From assembly GCF_022662195.1 (NCBI RefSeq), contig NZ_JAKMCS010000001.1:434001-498000 (forward strand): 64,000 bases of DNA, in the 5' to 3' direction. A model generated the notes under the pieces. That model searched no databases and was not told the origin of the DNA. It worked only from the letters and a program-made list of their open reading frames with translations. The stretch comes from Aestuariivivens insulae. Lineage in GTDB: Bacteria > Bacteroidota > Bacteroidia > Flavobacteriales > Flavobacteriaceae. Position numbers and translations under genes: made by a program. Of this stretch, positions 43,957-53,228 are shown one piece after another (position 1 is the first letter of the stretch; every line of letters begins with the position of its first letter).

Positions 43957-46900
43957 ATGAAATTTATGAAAATTAAATTTACTAACCTCCGTTGTCTCAT
44001 TCGAAAATGGCTACAGCTATTGATTTTGAGAATGATTGTTTTCCTAATGTGCGCAACTGCGTTTAGTTTCACAACTGAAATGTCGTTTTCACAAGAAAAA
44101 GTATTTATCGATCAAGAACAGTTTGCTCCTGTCGATGAAGTGTTTAGAATTATTCAGCAGCAAACCAATTACCATTTTATTTTTCCTAAGAGATTGTTTA
44201 AGAACGCGCCTAGTATACATTTAAAAAAAGGAGAAATCTTAATCATGAGCCTTTTGGAGAAAAGTTTGCAGAATAGCAATCTTGAGTTTGAACTCTATGA
44301 GGATAATACCATTTTAATAAAGAAAAATGAACTTACCGAAGGAGTGGTTCAAGATAAGGTAACCATAACCGGTAAAGTGTTTGACGCTAATGGTCTTGAG
44401 CTTCCAGGAGTAACTATTTTGGAGAAAGGTACCAGAAATGGTGTGTCCTCAAACTTTACAGGGGAGTATACTATATCGGTAGCCAAGAATGCCACACTAG
44501 TGTTTTCTTTTGTCGGCTTTCAATCAAAATCAATAACCGTTGCCGATTTGTCTTATTTTTCTAATGTGAATGTAACCTTAAATGAAGAAGTTAATACTTT
44601 GCAAGAAGTTGTGGTTACAGGTTACCAAACACTTTCTAAAGAAAGAACAGCTGGGTCCTTTGTACAAGTTGGAGCAGCCCAGATACAACAACGTCCAAGT
44701 AGCATCAATATAATAGATCGTATTTTTGGACAAACCGCTGGTTTAAACTCTAGCCCGGCATTTGGTGGTACCTTTGAGATTAGGGGAAGAGGCTCTATTT
44801 TAAGCGCAAATGCTAACCCGCTTATTGTGGTAGATGGATTTCCTTTGGCAGATCAGTATAATCTTGAATCTATTAACCCGGAAGATGTTGAAACGGTTAC
44901 GGTTTTAAAAGATGCATCAGCGTCATCCATTTGGGGATCAAGAGCAGCCAATGGTGTTGTCGTTATTGTTACTAAACGAGGTGGAAAAAATAAACCTTTA
45001 ACGGTGGACCTTTCAACCTTTGTGACAATGGAAGAAAGAGTAGACCTAAAAGATCTTAATTTCATGACTACTGCACAAGAAATTGCATTAGATCAAGAAT
45101 ATATTGATAGGGGTTGGGTTAGTATCAATGGATTAGAGAATGGAACTAGAAGTATCAATGATTTCCATATGGCCCATATTTACAGGAGCGGACTCTCACC
45201 AGATGGTATCGTATGGTCGCAAAATACATTTGATAACTACATTAATGAACTTAAACAAAGAGACATTGATAAAGACTGGGATAAATACTTTTTAAGAAGT
45301 GCCTTGCAAAAAACATATAACTTGTCCCTTTCAGGTGGTGGTGAGCAAAATGCTTTCTTTGCTTCATTATCTTATGTAGATCAATCGGGACAGGTGAATG
45401 GGGATGACAATGACCGTATCACCATGAATATTCGCAACACCTACGACTTTAATGACAAAATATCTTTTACCACAGGAATGACCGCCGCCTTAAGAAAGGA
45501 AAAAGATAATTATTTAACGGCACGGTTTGGTTTTGCAAATCCTATAGAAATGGTTAAACTGGCCCAGCCCTATGACCAATTGGTTGATGAAAATGGGCAA
45601 TACATTCAAAAATATTACCATTGGAATCCATGGATGTCCCAAGACCGGGAAGCGCAATTAGGAGTACCCTATACATACAATGCGTTGGAAGAGCAACGGA
45701 ATATTGATAATAGTAGTACACTTGTTGACATAAGAGCCGATTTTAAATTGGATATAGAGGTACTTAAAGGTTTAGTGGTAAGTAGTTCTTTTAGATACGA
45801 ACGTAATACCAACGATTTGGATGCCTTTAAGTCCATGAGCATGCCATCATGGCGCAATACCGTAAATGATTATTATGTATTTGATTCAGATACCGGAAAC
45901 TTTCAATACGGGATACCTCCAGGTTCGGAGTATTTACAGGAACGTTCCTATTCAAAAGGATGGGTGTTTAAGAACACCGTCAATTGGGACAAAATGTGGG
46001 GAGACCATCAATTAACCGTATTTGCTGGGGGCGAATATTCCAGAAGGTTTAATGAATCTTTAAGGAATAGACAATTTGGTTATGATAAGGGGGCTACATC
46101 TTATTTGCCTATAGATGAGGCAGCTTTGGTGGGCTATAGGTTAACTAACTGGACCGGAGGAAGATTTGCTGATTATTACGATAGACTAGTTTTTAATGTA
46201 AGAAACCAAGACAATCGATTTGTAAGCGTCTTTTCTAATTTAGGATATACCTTTAAAGCAAAGTATACCCTTAATGGTAGTTTTAGAATTGACCAAGCCA
46301 ATGTTTTTGGTAGTAACCGAAATTTTAGATATAAACCGTTATGGTCTGTTGGAGCGGCATGGGATGTAGATAAAGAATCCTTTTTGGCGGATGCAGGCTG
46401 GATAAATCGTCTAAAACTTAGAGCAACTTACGGATTGGGGGGCAATAGTCTAACTGGGGTATATCCAGAAGCCACTGCACGCATTAGAAATATTACATCG
46501 GGAAATAGATATAATAGTTTGTACTTAAGCCAACCGGCTAATCATGATTTAAAATGGGAGGAGGCAGCCACCACCAATTTGGCTCTTGATTTTGCCTTTT
46601 TTAATAATAGATTGTCTGGTAGTGTTGATTATTATATTAAAAAGAGTAGTGATGTTTATACCTCAAGACCTTTAGATCCTACAGTGGGTTTTACTCGATC
46701 TTCTGTTAATTATGCGAACATAGAAAATAAAGGAGTTGAACTGCTATTAAATGCAGACCTTATCCGTACCAAAGATTTTAACTGGTCGATAAGGACCAAT
46801 TTCAATTATAATAAGAACACGTTAACCAAATCATTGATTGAAAGTAATCCAACAGCCGATGGTCTGTCATCTGGAAATACTTATGTTGAAGGCGATGGAA

Positions 46901-47556
46901 TAGGATCTTTCTACGCTTATAATTTTGCTGGTTTGGATAGCAATGGTGAGGTGTTACTTTACGATTTGGACGGTAACAAAAAACTATGGAACGATGGAAC
47001 TATAATGCCCGAAGAAATGAAATATGCGGGCATTAGGACACCTAAGCATTATGGAGGTTTATCTACTACCTTAAAATACAAAGGGCTAGACCTTACGGTA
47101 AACATGAACTACCAAGCAGACTACGTATTTAGAATGTCATATAATTATGCATCAACCGGATTCGGTACCTATAATAACTATAACTATGATTTTGGTAATA
47201 TTAGGGTACATAAAGAATGGGCCAAGCGCTGGATGCAGCCAGGGGACGAAGCAAATACAGATGTGCCGGCGCTAATTAGCAGATCATTAACTTCCCGTAT
47301 GCACCGTATATGGAGCCAGTCTAAGCGAAATATCCATAAAGGGGACTACATAAGGGTGCAGGATGTTATTTTGGGTTATACCATGCCAAAAAAGTTTTTG
47401 GATAAAACGTTTTTCAAAAGCTTGCGTTTAAGCATGCAGGTTACCAATCCTTTCCTTTGGGTGGCCAACGATTTAGGAGTAGATCCACTTGCTCCAAACA
47501 GTGAGGCTTATACTAATTTAACACGTTATACTTTAGGCTTAAGAGCATCATTTTAA
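43957..47556 (+). CDS. SusC/RagA TonB-dependent transporter 2 with STN domain
   Basis: 1199 residues, paralogue of SusC 1. The longer N terminus (MKFMKIKFTNLRCLIRKWLQ) is the usual leader for this class. STN, carboxypeptidase-regulatory, plug (VTVLKDASASSIWGSRAANG) and barrel domains follow, ending LGLRASF. Long stretches are near identical to SusC 1 (for example TYKxx-DIDKDW and the block DNSSTLVDIRADFKLDIEVL). Differences cluster in some extracellular-loop regions, suggesting related but not identical ligands. Confidence 0.94.
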   Translation: MKFMKIKFTNLRCLIRKWLQLLILRMIVFLMCATAFSFTTEMSFSQEKVFIDQEQFAPVDEVFRIIQQQTNYHFIFPKRLFKNAPSIHLKKGEILIMSLLEKSLQNSNLEFELYEDNTILIKKNELTEGVVQDKVTITGKVFDANGLELPGVTILEKGTRNGVSSNFTGEYTISVAKNATLVFSFVGFQSKSITVADLSYFSNVNVTLNEEVNTLQEVVVTGYQTLSKERTAGSFVQVGAAQIQQRPSSINIIDRIFGQTAGLNSSPAFGGTFEIRGRGSILSANANPLIVVDGFPLADQYNLESINPEDVETVTVLKDASASSIWGSRAANGVVVIVTKRGGKNKPLTVDLSTFVTMEERVDLKDLNFMTTAQEIALDQEYIDRGWVSINGLENGTRSINDFHMAHIYRSGLSPDGIVWSQNTFDNYINELKQRDIDKDWDKYFLRSALQKTYNLSLSGGGEQNAFFASLSYVDQSGQVNGDDNDRITMNIRNTYDFNDKISFTTGMTAALRKEKDNYLTARFGFANPIEMVKLAQPYDQLVDENGQYIQKYYHWNPWMSQDREAQLGVPYTYNALEEQRNIDNSSTLVDIRADFKLDIEVLKGLVVSSSFRYERNTNDLDAFKSMSMPSWRNTVNDYYVFDSDTGNFQYGIPPGSEYLQERSYSKGWVFKNTVNWDKMWGDHQLTVFAGGEYSRRFNESLRNRQFGYDKGATSYLPIDEAALVGYRLTNWTGGRFADYYDRLVFNVRNQDNRFVSVFSNLGYTFKAKYTLNGSFRIDQANVFGSNRNFRYKPLWSVGAAWDVDKESFLADAGWINRLKLRATYGLGGNSLTGVYPEATARIRNITSGNRYNSLYLSQPANHDLKWEEAATTNLALDFAFFNNRLSGSVDYYIKKSSDVYTSRPLDPTVGFTRSSVNYANIENKGVELLLNADLIRTKDFNWSIRTNFNYNKNTLTKSLIESNPTADGLSSGNTYVEGDGIGSFYAYNFAGLDSNGEVLLYDLDGNKKLWNDGTIMPEEMKYAGIRTPKHYGGLSTTLKYKGLDLTVNMNYQADYVFRMSYNYASTGFGTYNNYNYDFGNIRVHKEWAKRWMQPGDEANTDVPALISRSLTSRMHRIWSQSKRNIHKGDYIRVQDVILGYTMPKKFLDKTFFKSLRLSMQVTNPFLWVANDLGVDPLAPNSEAYTNLTRYTLGLRASF

Positions 47557-47567
47557 AAAGTAAGACT

Positions 47568-48998
47568 ATGAAAACAAAGCGAAATACGATGAAAACAAGA
47601 TATATATATTTATTGCTAACATTTTTGACACTATCGGCATGCCAAAACCCCGATGAGTTTTTAGATGTTGAGCCAACAGGTTATATCATTCCGTCAACCT
47701 TGGAAGATTATGACAAGTTGTTACAAAATTATGCCATACTACGCTCAGTAGGAACCAATGTGCGCTATATGGATCCAGATGTGTACCATAACGATGCCAG
47801 TTTTACCACGATAACCAGTAGTTCCAAAGATGTCAATGCATACACCTGGAAGCATGACATATTTCCAGCTGGAGTATCCGATAATGACTATAACGACTTT
47901 TACTTTTATATCCACACCATGAACTATATTTTGGAAGCCGTGGATGGTGTAGAGCCAGGGAATTTTGACCCATCAAAGCGAAACATTCTTAAGGCCGAGG
48001 CCCTGGCGCAAAGAGCCTTCGAATACTTTATGGTGGTTAATGAATACGCACACCATTATGACCCTGCAAATCCGGACATGCCAGGAGTGGCCATGCCATT
48101 GACGGTCGATTTACAGGCCCAGTTAGGGCGCTCTAGCCTTGGGGAGGTATACCAACAAATGCTGGCAGACCTATATGAAGCGCTTAGCTTGTTGGACGAT
48201 AATTATCAGGCCATCAATTCCTATGCTAATTTTAGACCCGGTAGGGCTTCTATATACGCCTTGATTGCCGAAATTAACCTGTATATGGGCGACTTCGACC
48301 AAGCGGTGGATAATTCCAATATAGCTTTAAGCATGTATAATTTTCTGTACGATTACAATACTATAGACTTTAGTAATCCATCTAACCCTTGGTCTGGTTA
48401 CAACAACGGGAGCCTATGGTATTCTGGTACACTTAATAAAGAGAATATATGGAACCGATACAATTATTGGTCTTTTAACAATCCATTTCATCTGTACGCT
48501 CCAGAATTGGAAGCACTGTATGATAAGGACAACGACAGAAGGTGGTATTTGTTTGCAACACAAACCTCAAGCACGGGAGTGGATGTATCGCCAAACTATA
48601 TATACATGTACGCAAACTCAGAGCGTTGCAATGGCTTGAGTGTGCCCAGGTTAATATTGACCAATGCCGAGGCTAAAGCACGTACAGGAGATGGGCCAGG
48701 AGCCATTACGGTGTTGAATACATTATTGGAAAACAGGATGTCAACCTTTGCTCCATTAACCCATACAGACGATGCAACGACCTTACAAATAGTAAAGAAT
48801 GAAAGGCGAAAGGAACTGGCAGGAACGTCCCTAAACCTATATGACCAAAAACGATACTATGTATATGGCGATATCGTTCCAACCTTTACGCGTATTGACC
48901 CAGAAACTGGAAATACTATTGAGTTAAATCCGGGAGACGATGGCTACGTGGTAAAGATTGCACAGTCGGTTAGGGATCAAAATCCAAACTTAAATTAA
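47568..48998 (+). CDS. SusD/RagB surface lipoprotein 2
   Basis: 476 residues. Met8 (47589) aligns with the start of SusD 1 and gives the same lipobox LSACQNP, so it may be the true start. The body is highly similar to SusD 1, including EFLDVEPTGYIIPSTLE and the tail LNPGDDGYVVKIAQSVRDQN. It partners SusC 2. Confidence 0.93.
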   Translation: MKTKRNTMKTRYIYLLLTFLTLSACQNPDEFLDVEPTGYIIPSTLEDYDKLLQNYAILRSVGTNVRYMDPDVYHNDASFTTITSSSKDVNAYTWKHDIFPAGVSDNDYNDFYFYIHTMNYILEAVDGVEPGNFDPSKRNILKAEALAQRAFEYFMVVNEYAHHYDPANPDMPGVAMPLTVDLQAQLGRSSLGEVYQQMLADLYEALSLLDDNYQAINSYANFRPGRASIYALIAEINLYMGDFDQAVDNSNIALSMYNFLYDYNTIDFSNPSNPWSGYNNGSLWYSGTLNKENIWNRYNYWSFNNPFHLYAPELEALYDKDNDRRWYLFATQTSSTGVDVSPNYIYMYANSERCNGLSVPRLILTNAEAKARTGDGPGAITVLNTLLENRMSTFAPLTHTDDATTLQIVKNERRKELAGTSLNLYDQKRYYVYGDIVPTFTRIDPETGNTIELNPGDDGYVVKIAQSVRDQNPNLN

Positions 48999-49060
48999 TT
49001 AACCAAGGTTCAAAGGCTTTATACGATTTATAGAGTATGAACTTAAAAAAACATATAGAG

Positions 49061-50026
49061 ATGAAAAAAATAATTTTGTTTTATATAGGCTTGTTGTTGC
49101 TTCCCGTATTCCAATCTTGTGAGGAAGAAGAAGCTGTTAGAATGCCCGATGCTTACGACGCTACATGGGCAGATTATGCGACACTTAAATTTACGCCTGC
49201 TGTAGATGATCTTAATACTTTTGAGTATTATGTTGAAGCTGGACCAACCGGACAAGAATATTGGCATACAACAAATGTGGATTTTGATATATCTGTTGAA
49301 CTGGGAGGTGCTTCAGCATCGGAAATCAGTAAAATTGATATCTATGCCTTTGCCGAGGAAAAAAATGGAGAGACCTATAAATACTTAGGTGGCGAACAAG
49401 GTAAACTATATGAAAGCATAGCTAATCCTTCAGACTCCTTTGTACTTTCCATATCCAAAGATAAATTGGAAGACCTTTTTAAAAGTGACTTTTCAGCAAA
49501 CCATAATGGACAAGTAACTACAGATGATTTCTTTGAATTTAAATGGGTAATTACTGGAAAAGATGGAAATGTTGTAGACTCAAGAACAGATTGTTTTGAT
49601 TTTAACTGTACTTATGGTATGGGAACAAACGTTGTTGACGTAGCTCCTGCCATTTGGGAAGGTACTTTTAATTATGAGTGGATTGCCGCCACAGCTAATG
49701 CGGAAAGATATGGAAGAATAAGTGTTGGACAAACTGGAACCATGACCATGACTTTAAAACCTGGTTTCTTTACGGTGTATGATGTGAGTCACTTAACCGC
49801 AGATTATTATTATGGGAGTGCAGGAACGCTTTATTATGATTACGACTCTGGTTTAGTTGAAATTGATGGAAGGTATGATCAAAAATGGGATATTGTTGAG
49901 GTTAATGGGCCTACGTTAACCATCGATTTTAGTTACTATTATTCTGCTGGCTATGATGAATATGGGACATTTACGCTTACCAGAACAGATGGGCAGGATT
50001 GGCCAGCTAACATTCATACCAATTAA
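49061..50026 (+). CDS. Surface lipoprotein of the second SusCD locus
   Basis: I use the ATG at 49061 (MKKIILFYIGLLLLPVFQSC; lipobox FQSC); an in-frame ATG lies 8 codons upstream. The mature 300-residue protein starts with an acidic EEEEA and appears all-beta. It has paired Cys in TDCFDFNCTYG and a Tyr-rich C-terminal half (ADYYYGSAGTLYYDYDSG). Its place after susD matches the SusE/SusF-type accessory lipoproteins, but I recognise no family. Locus 1 has no equivalent. Confidence 0.65.
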   Translation: MKKIILFYIGLLLLPVFQSCEEEEAVRMPDAYDATWADYATLKFTPAVDDLNTFEYYVEAGPTGQEYWHTTNVDFDISVELGGASASEISKIDIYAFAEEKNGETYKYLGGEQGKLYESIANPSDSFVLSISKDKLEDLFKSDFSANHNGQVTTDDFFEFKWVITGKDGNVVDSRTDCFDFNCTYGMGTNVVDVAPAIWEGTFNYEWIAATANAERYGRISVGQTGTMTMTLKPGFFTVYDVSHLTADYYYGSAGTLYYDYDSGLVEIDGRYDQKWDIVEVNGPTLTIDFSYYYSAGYDEYGTFTLTRTDGQDWPANIHTN

Positions 50027-50156
50027 TAGCTTTTCTAAGCTAATTAAAAAATCTTGGCCAAGTGCTCAAGAAGTAAATAACTAGATTAATAGCTCTATAC
50101 CAAGATGGGGCAACCTTTAGCTCCATTTTGGTATTCCATTAAAAAACATCCAGATT

Positions 50157-51371
50157 ATGAATTATAAAGGCACCTTATTATTGCTGTCAGCCATTCTAAT
50201 GCTTAATTGTAAGCAAGATAAAAATAGTGTAAAGGCAGAAGAAACACCAAAAACGTTTACCCTAAATGCACATCTAGAAAACTTAGAAGCCGATTATCTT
50301 GTGTATTATGAAAAAGATGAAAGTTATACCGATGGGTACCGAAGGGATACACTTTGGGTAAAAGATCAAAAGTTTACATTCAAGGACTCGGTTAGCGATT
50401 ATAAGTTGTACTTTATTACTGTGCCAGAAGCGCTAAGAAGCTATACAATTAATGCAGGCGGTAAGGAGTACAAAGTTTCCGTTAAAGCACAGATGTGTAG
50501 AATGTGGTTTATAGGTTACCCAGGTGCAGAAATAACATATTCAGGAAGAGTTGACGATTTTATGGTAAATGCATATCCATCAGATCAAAATGGAATTAAT
50601 GACGATTTAGCTAAAATTAATAAGCAGATATTTCCTTTAATTAATAAAACAGATTCAATAACGGTTGCTTTAAGTACAAATAATGATTTAGGCGAAGAAG
50701 AATCTGAACAACTAAAAAAAGAGCGAAGCGAACTTTATAGTAAGGTTAAGGAATTGAAGCTTGAATTTATTAAGGCACATCCAAAATCTATTGCGGCATC
50801 ATATGTTTTTAGTGATGCTTATTATCGTAAATCTTTTACCCATGATCAAGCCAAGCAATTGTTTGATGGTTTTGATATTGCCACCTTATCTGGTACGCCA
50901 TTTTATGAAGAGGTTAAAAATAGGTTGGAAGCAGTTGATAAGACTGGTATTGGTATGCATGCTCCCGAACTTATTACAAAAAATACAGTTGACGGTTCAG
51001 AATTTAAATTGTCAGATTTAAGAGGGAATTATGTGTTACTGGATTATTGGGGAACCTGGTGTGGACCATGTATGGGAGAGATGCCTAAAATAAAGGAATA
51101 TTATAATAAGTATTCAGATAAAAACTTTGTAGTTGTAGGTGTTAATCAGGGCGATACAATGGCTAGATGGAAAAAAGTTATTGAAGAAAACCAGTATAAT
51201 TGGACTCATATCCAAACCACAAAAGAGAATAACCTGTTGGTTCCGTTTAATGTTAATTCGTTTCCAACAAAAATATTATTAGACCCAGAAGGTAAAATTA
51301 TATATAGTTCTAAGAATCCAGATAAGGTTGATATGTATAAAATGTTAGATGGGATCTTCACCCAATCATAG
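50157..51371 (+). CDS. TlpA-type thioredoxin lipoprotein A
   Basis: 404 residues. The N-terminal signal has a lipobox near Cys18 (MLNCKQD). A beta-rich N-terminal region of the DUF4369 type (~25-130) precedes a helical linker and a C-terminal thioredoxin domain. That domain has LLDYWGTWCGPCMGEMPKI with active Cys302 and Cys305. The cis-Pro region reads NVNSFPTKILLDPEG. Probably a periplasmic or membrane-anchored disulfide reductase. Confidence 0.87.
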   Translation: MNYKGTLLLLSAILMLNCKQDKNSVKAEETPKTFTLNAHLENLEADYLVYYEKDESYTDGYRRDTLWVKDQKFTFKDSVSDYKLYFITVPEALRSYTINAGGKEYKVSVKAQMCRMWFIGYPGAEITYSGRVDDFMVNAYPSDQNGINDDLAKINKQIFPLINKTDSITVALSTNNDLGEEESEQLKKERSELYSKVKELKLEFIKAHPKSIAASYVFSDAYYRKSFTHDQAKQLFDGFDIATLSGTPFYEEVKNRLEAVDKTGIGMHAPELITKNTVDGSEFKLSDLRGNYVLLDYWGTWCGPCMGEMPKIKEYYNKYSDKNFVVVGVNQGDTMARWKKVIEENQYNWTHIQTTKENNLLVPFNVNSFPTKILLDPEGKIIYSSKNPDKVDMYKMLDGIFTQS

Positions 51372-51415
51372 CTATTCAATATTTCAATATCAACTATTTC
51401 TTAAAATTTAAGCGC

Positions 51416-52798
51416 ATGAAAATACTACTTTATACATTCGTTATAGTCTTTATTGTGGCATCTTGTACTACCGAGCCCCAAAAAGATTATGCCATAATTA
51501 AAGGAACCATAACCAATAAGAAAATGGATAGCTTGCAGTTATCCAGTCTTATTAGGCCTTTTTTTAGAAAGAAAATAGGTGTAGATAGTGAAGGGGTATT
51601 CATGGATACCATAAAAATAGAAGAGCTGGATAATTTTATGATTTATGATGGAGGGCATCTATTATATATGTATTTAGAGCCAGGGCATGATGTTACGTTA
51701 ACTTTTGATCATAAGAATATATATGAAACGGTGAATTTTACAGGTAAAGGTGCCGAAATCAACAACTATATGTTTTCAAAACGAAAGAAAGAACGAGAAA
51801 TGCTGGAAGATACTGATAATGTTTATAAGTTAAATGAATCCGATTTTAAATTGAAACAAAACGAAATACAATTGGCATCGTTGGAATTACTTGAAAACAC
51901 AAAAAATCTACCAAGTAGCTATAAAGAAAAAGAGAAAAGAAATATTAAATATACTTACCTGAGGAAACTTAGTAATTATGAAAGCAATCATGCCTATTAT
52001 ACCAAAACCCCAGATTTTAAAGCAACAGAAGGTTTTTTGAAGGAGCTTGACGGTCTAGATTATAATAATAGAGAAGATTTTATGTTTTCACCCTCATTTA
52101 ATTCCCTGGTAAGTAGCCATTGTGAAAAAGAGGCCAAAAAAATAGCGGAGACAGAAGGTATAGAAAAAGATGTAGCACTTTTAAAGGTGTATAATACATT
52201 AACAGATCAAAGCATTAAAAATATTTTATTTCGGAAAAAGGCCGAATATGGAATAACCTATACATCAAGTTTAGATGCTTACTATGCAGAAGTTGTTAAA
52301 GGCTGTACAGACAAAGAATTCTTAAATGGAGTAAATGAAAGCTACATGGCTTTGAAAAAAGTGGCTGCAGGAAGTCCTTCTCCAAAATTTATGGACTATG
52401 AAAATTATAACGGAGGCACAACATCGCTCGACGATCTTAAGGGCAAATATATTTATATAGATGTTTGGGCAACGTGGTGTGGGCCATGCAAAGCAGAAAT
52501 ACCACATCTGAAAAAGGTTGAATCCCTATACCATGACAAGAATATTGAATTTGTTAGCATTTCTCTAGATGTAACCAAACATCGCGATAAATGGAAAAAA
52601 ATGGTAGCCGATAAAGAATTGGGAGGCATTCAATTGTTGGCAGATAATGCATTCAAATCCCAGTTTATTCAAGATTATTATATCAAAGGTATTCCCCGAT
52701 TTATTTTGCTGGATCCAGAAGGGAACATTGTTACGGCCAATGCGCCTAGACCTTCAGAAGACCAACTAAAAGCTTTATTGGAGTCGCTAAATCTGTAA
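51416..52798 (+). CDS. TlpA-type thioredoxin lipoprotein B
   Basis: 460 residues; lipobox near Cys17 (VIVFIVASC). N-terminal DUF4369-like region (YAIIKGTITNKKMDSLQLSS), a charged helical middle and a C-terminal thioredoxin fold with DVWATWCGPCKAEIPHLKKV (Cys355, Cys358) and KGIPRFILLDPEG. Its last residues (ANAPRPSEDQLKALLESLNL) match the relic reading frame at 58655-58732. It follows TlpA A closely. Confidence 0.88.
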   Translation: MKILLYTFVIVFIVASCTTEPQKDYAIIKGTITNKKMDSLQLSSLIRPFFRKKIGVDSEGVFMDTIKIEELDNFMIYDGGHLLYMYLEPGHDVTLTFDHKNIYETVNFTGKGAEINNYMFSKRKKEREMLEDTDNVYKLNESDFKLKQNEIQLASLELLENTKNLPSSYKEKEKRNIKYTYLRKLSNYESNHAYYTKTPDFKATEGFLKELDGLDYNNREDFMFSPSFNSLVSSHCEKEAKKIAETEGIEKDVALLKVYNTLTDQSIKNILFRKKAEYGITYTSSLDAYYAEVVKGCTDKEFLNGVNESYMALKKVAAGSPSPKFMDYENYNGGTTSLDDLKGKYIYIDVWATWCGPCKAEIPHLKKVESLYHDKNIEFVSISLDVTKHRDKWKKMVADKELGGIQLLADNAFKSQFIQDYYIKGIPRFILLDPEGNIVTANAPRPSEDQLKALLESLNL

Positions 52799-53228
52799 TA
52801 CATTAATCTTAGGGAAACAATAAGAACCTTAGAATTTAGAACACCAAAAAAATAAGGAATATTCCCTATAGACACCTTTTCGGCATTAAATACTTTGCAC
52901 CACTAAAATATAGATGTATTGGTACAGTAAAGGTTTGATTTTAAATTGGTGATTGTTTTAGAATCATAAAATTATCATAAAATTTAATTTAGGCTAGGGG
53001 TTTTAGCCAGTTTTGTAGTCTATACATAAAGAATACAAAAAAGGGAAGTTATTGGCAACTGTAAAAGTGACTAACGAAATACTAACAGAATTTAATTACC
53101 CTTATTTGTTGTTTTTGCGTTTTACTATAAAAAAACGAGCTTAATTGAAATGAATACATGAAACCAATAGGTTTGGTTTAATTATTAAAAGTTATATCGG
53201 CATATTAAAAAACAATAAAAATAAACGT
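52799..53228. other. Intergenic region before the M16 peptidase
   Basis: 430 bp. It contains a perfect palindrome GGAATATTCC (52856-52865) and a small hairpin GGCTA/TAGCC (52992-53008). No reading frame of interest. The M16 promoter should lie here, but no strong -33/-7 pair is visible. Confidence 0.4.

Noticed and set aside
35687-48998. Polysaccharide utilisation locus
   Set aside because: SusC/SusD are present but no glycoside hydrolase, lyase, esterase with CAZyme features or sulfatase lies near, so a glycan role is not supported.
49043-49267. 74-codon minus-strand frame inside the lipoprotein gene
   Set aside because: Shadow of a plus-strand gene with lipobox and operon position.
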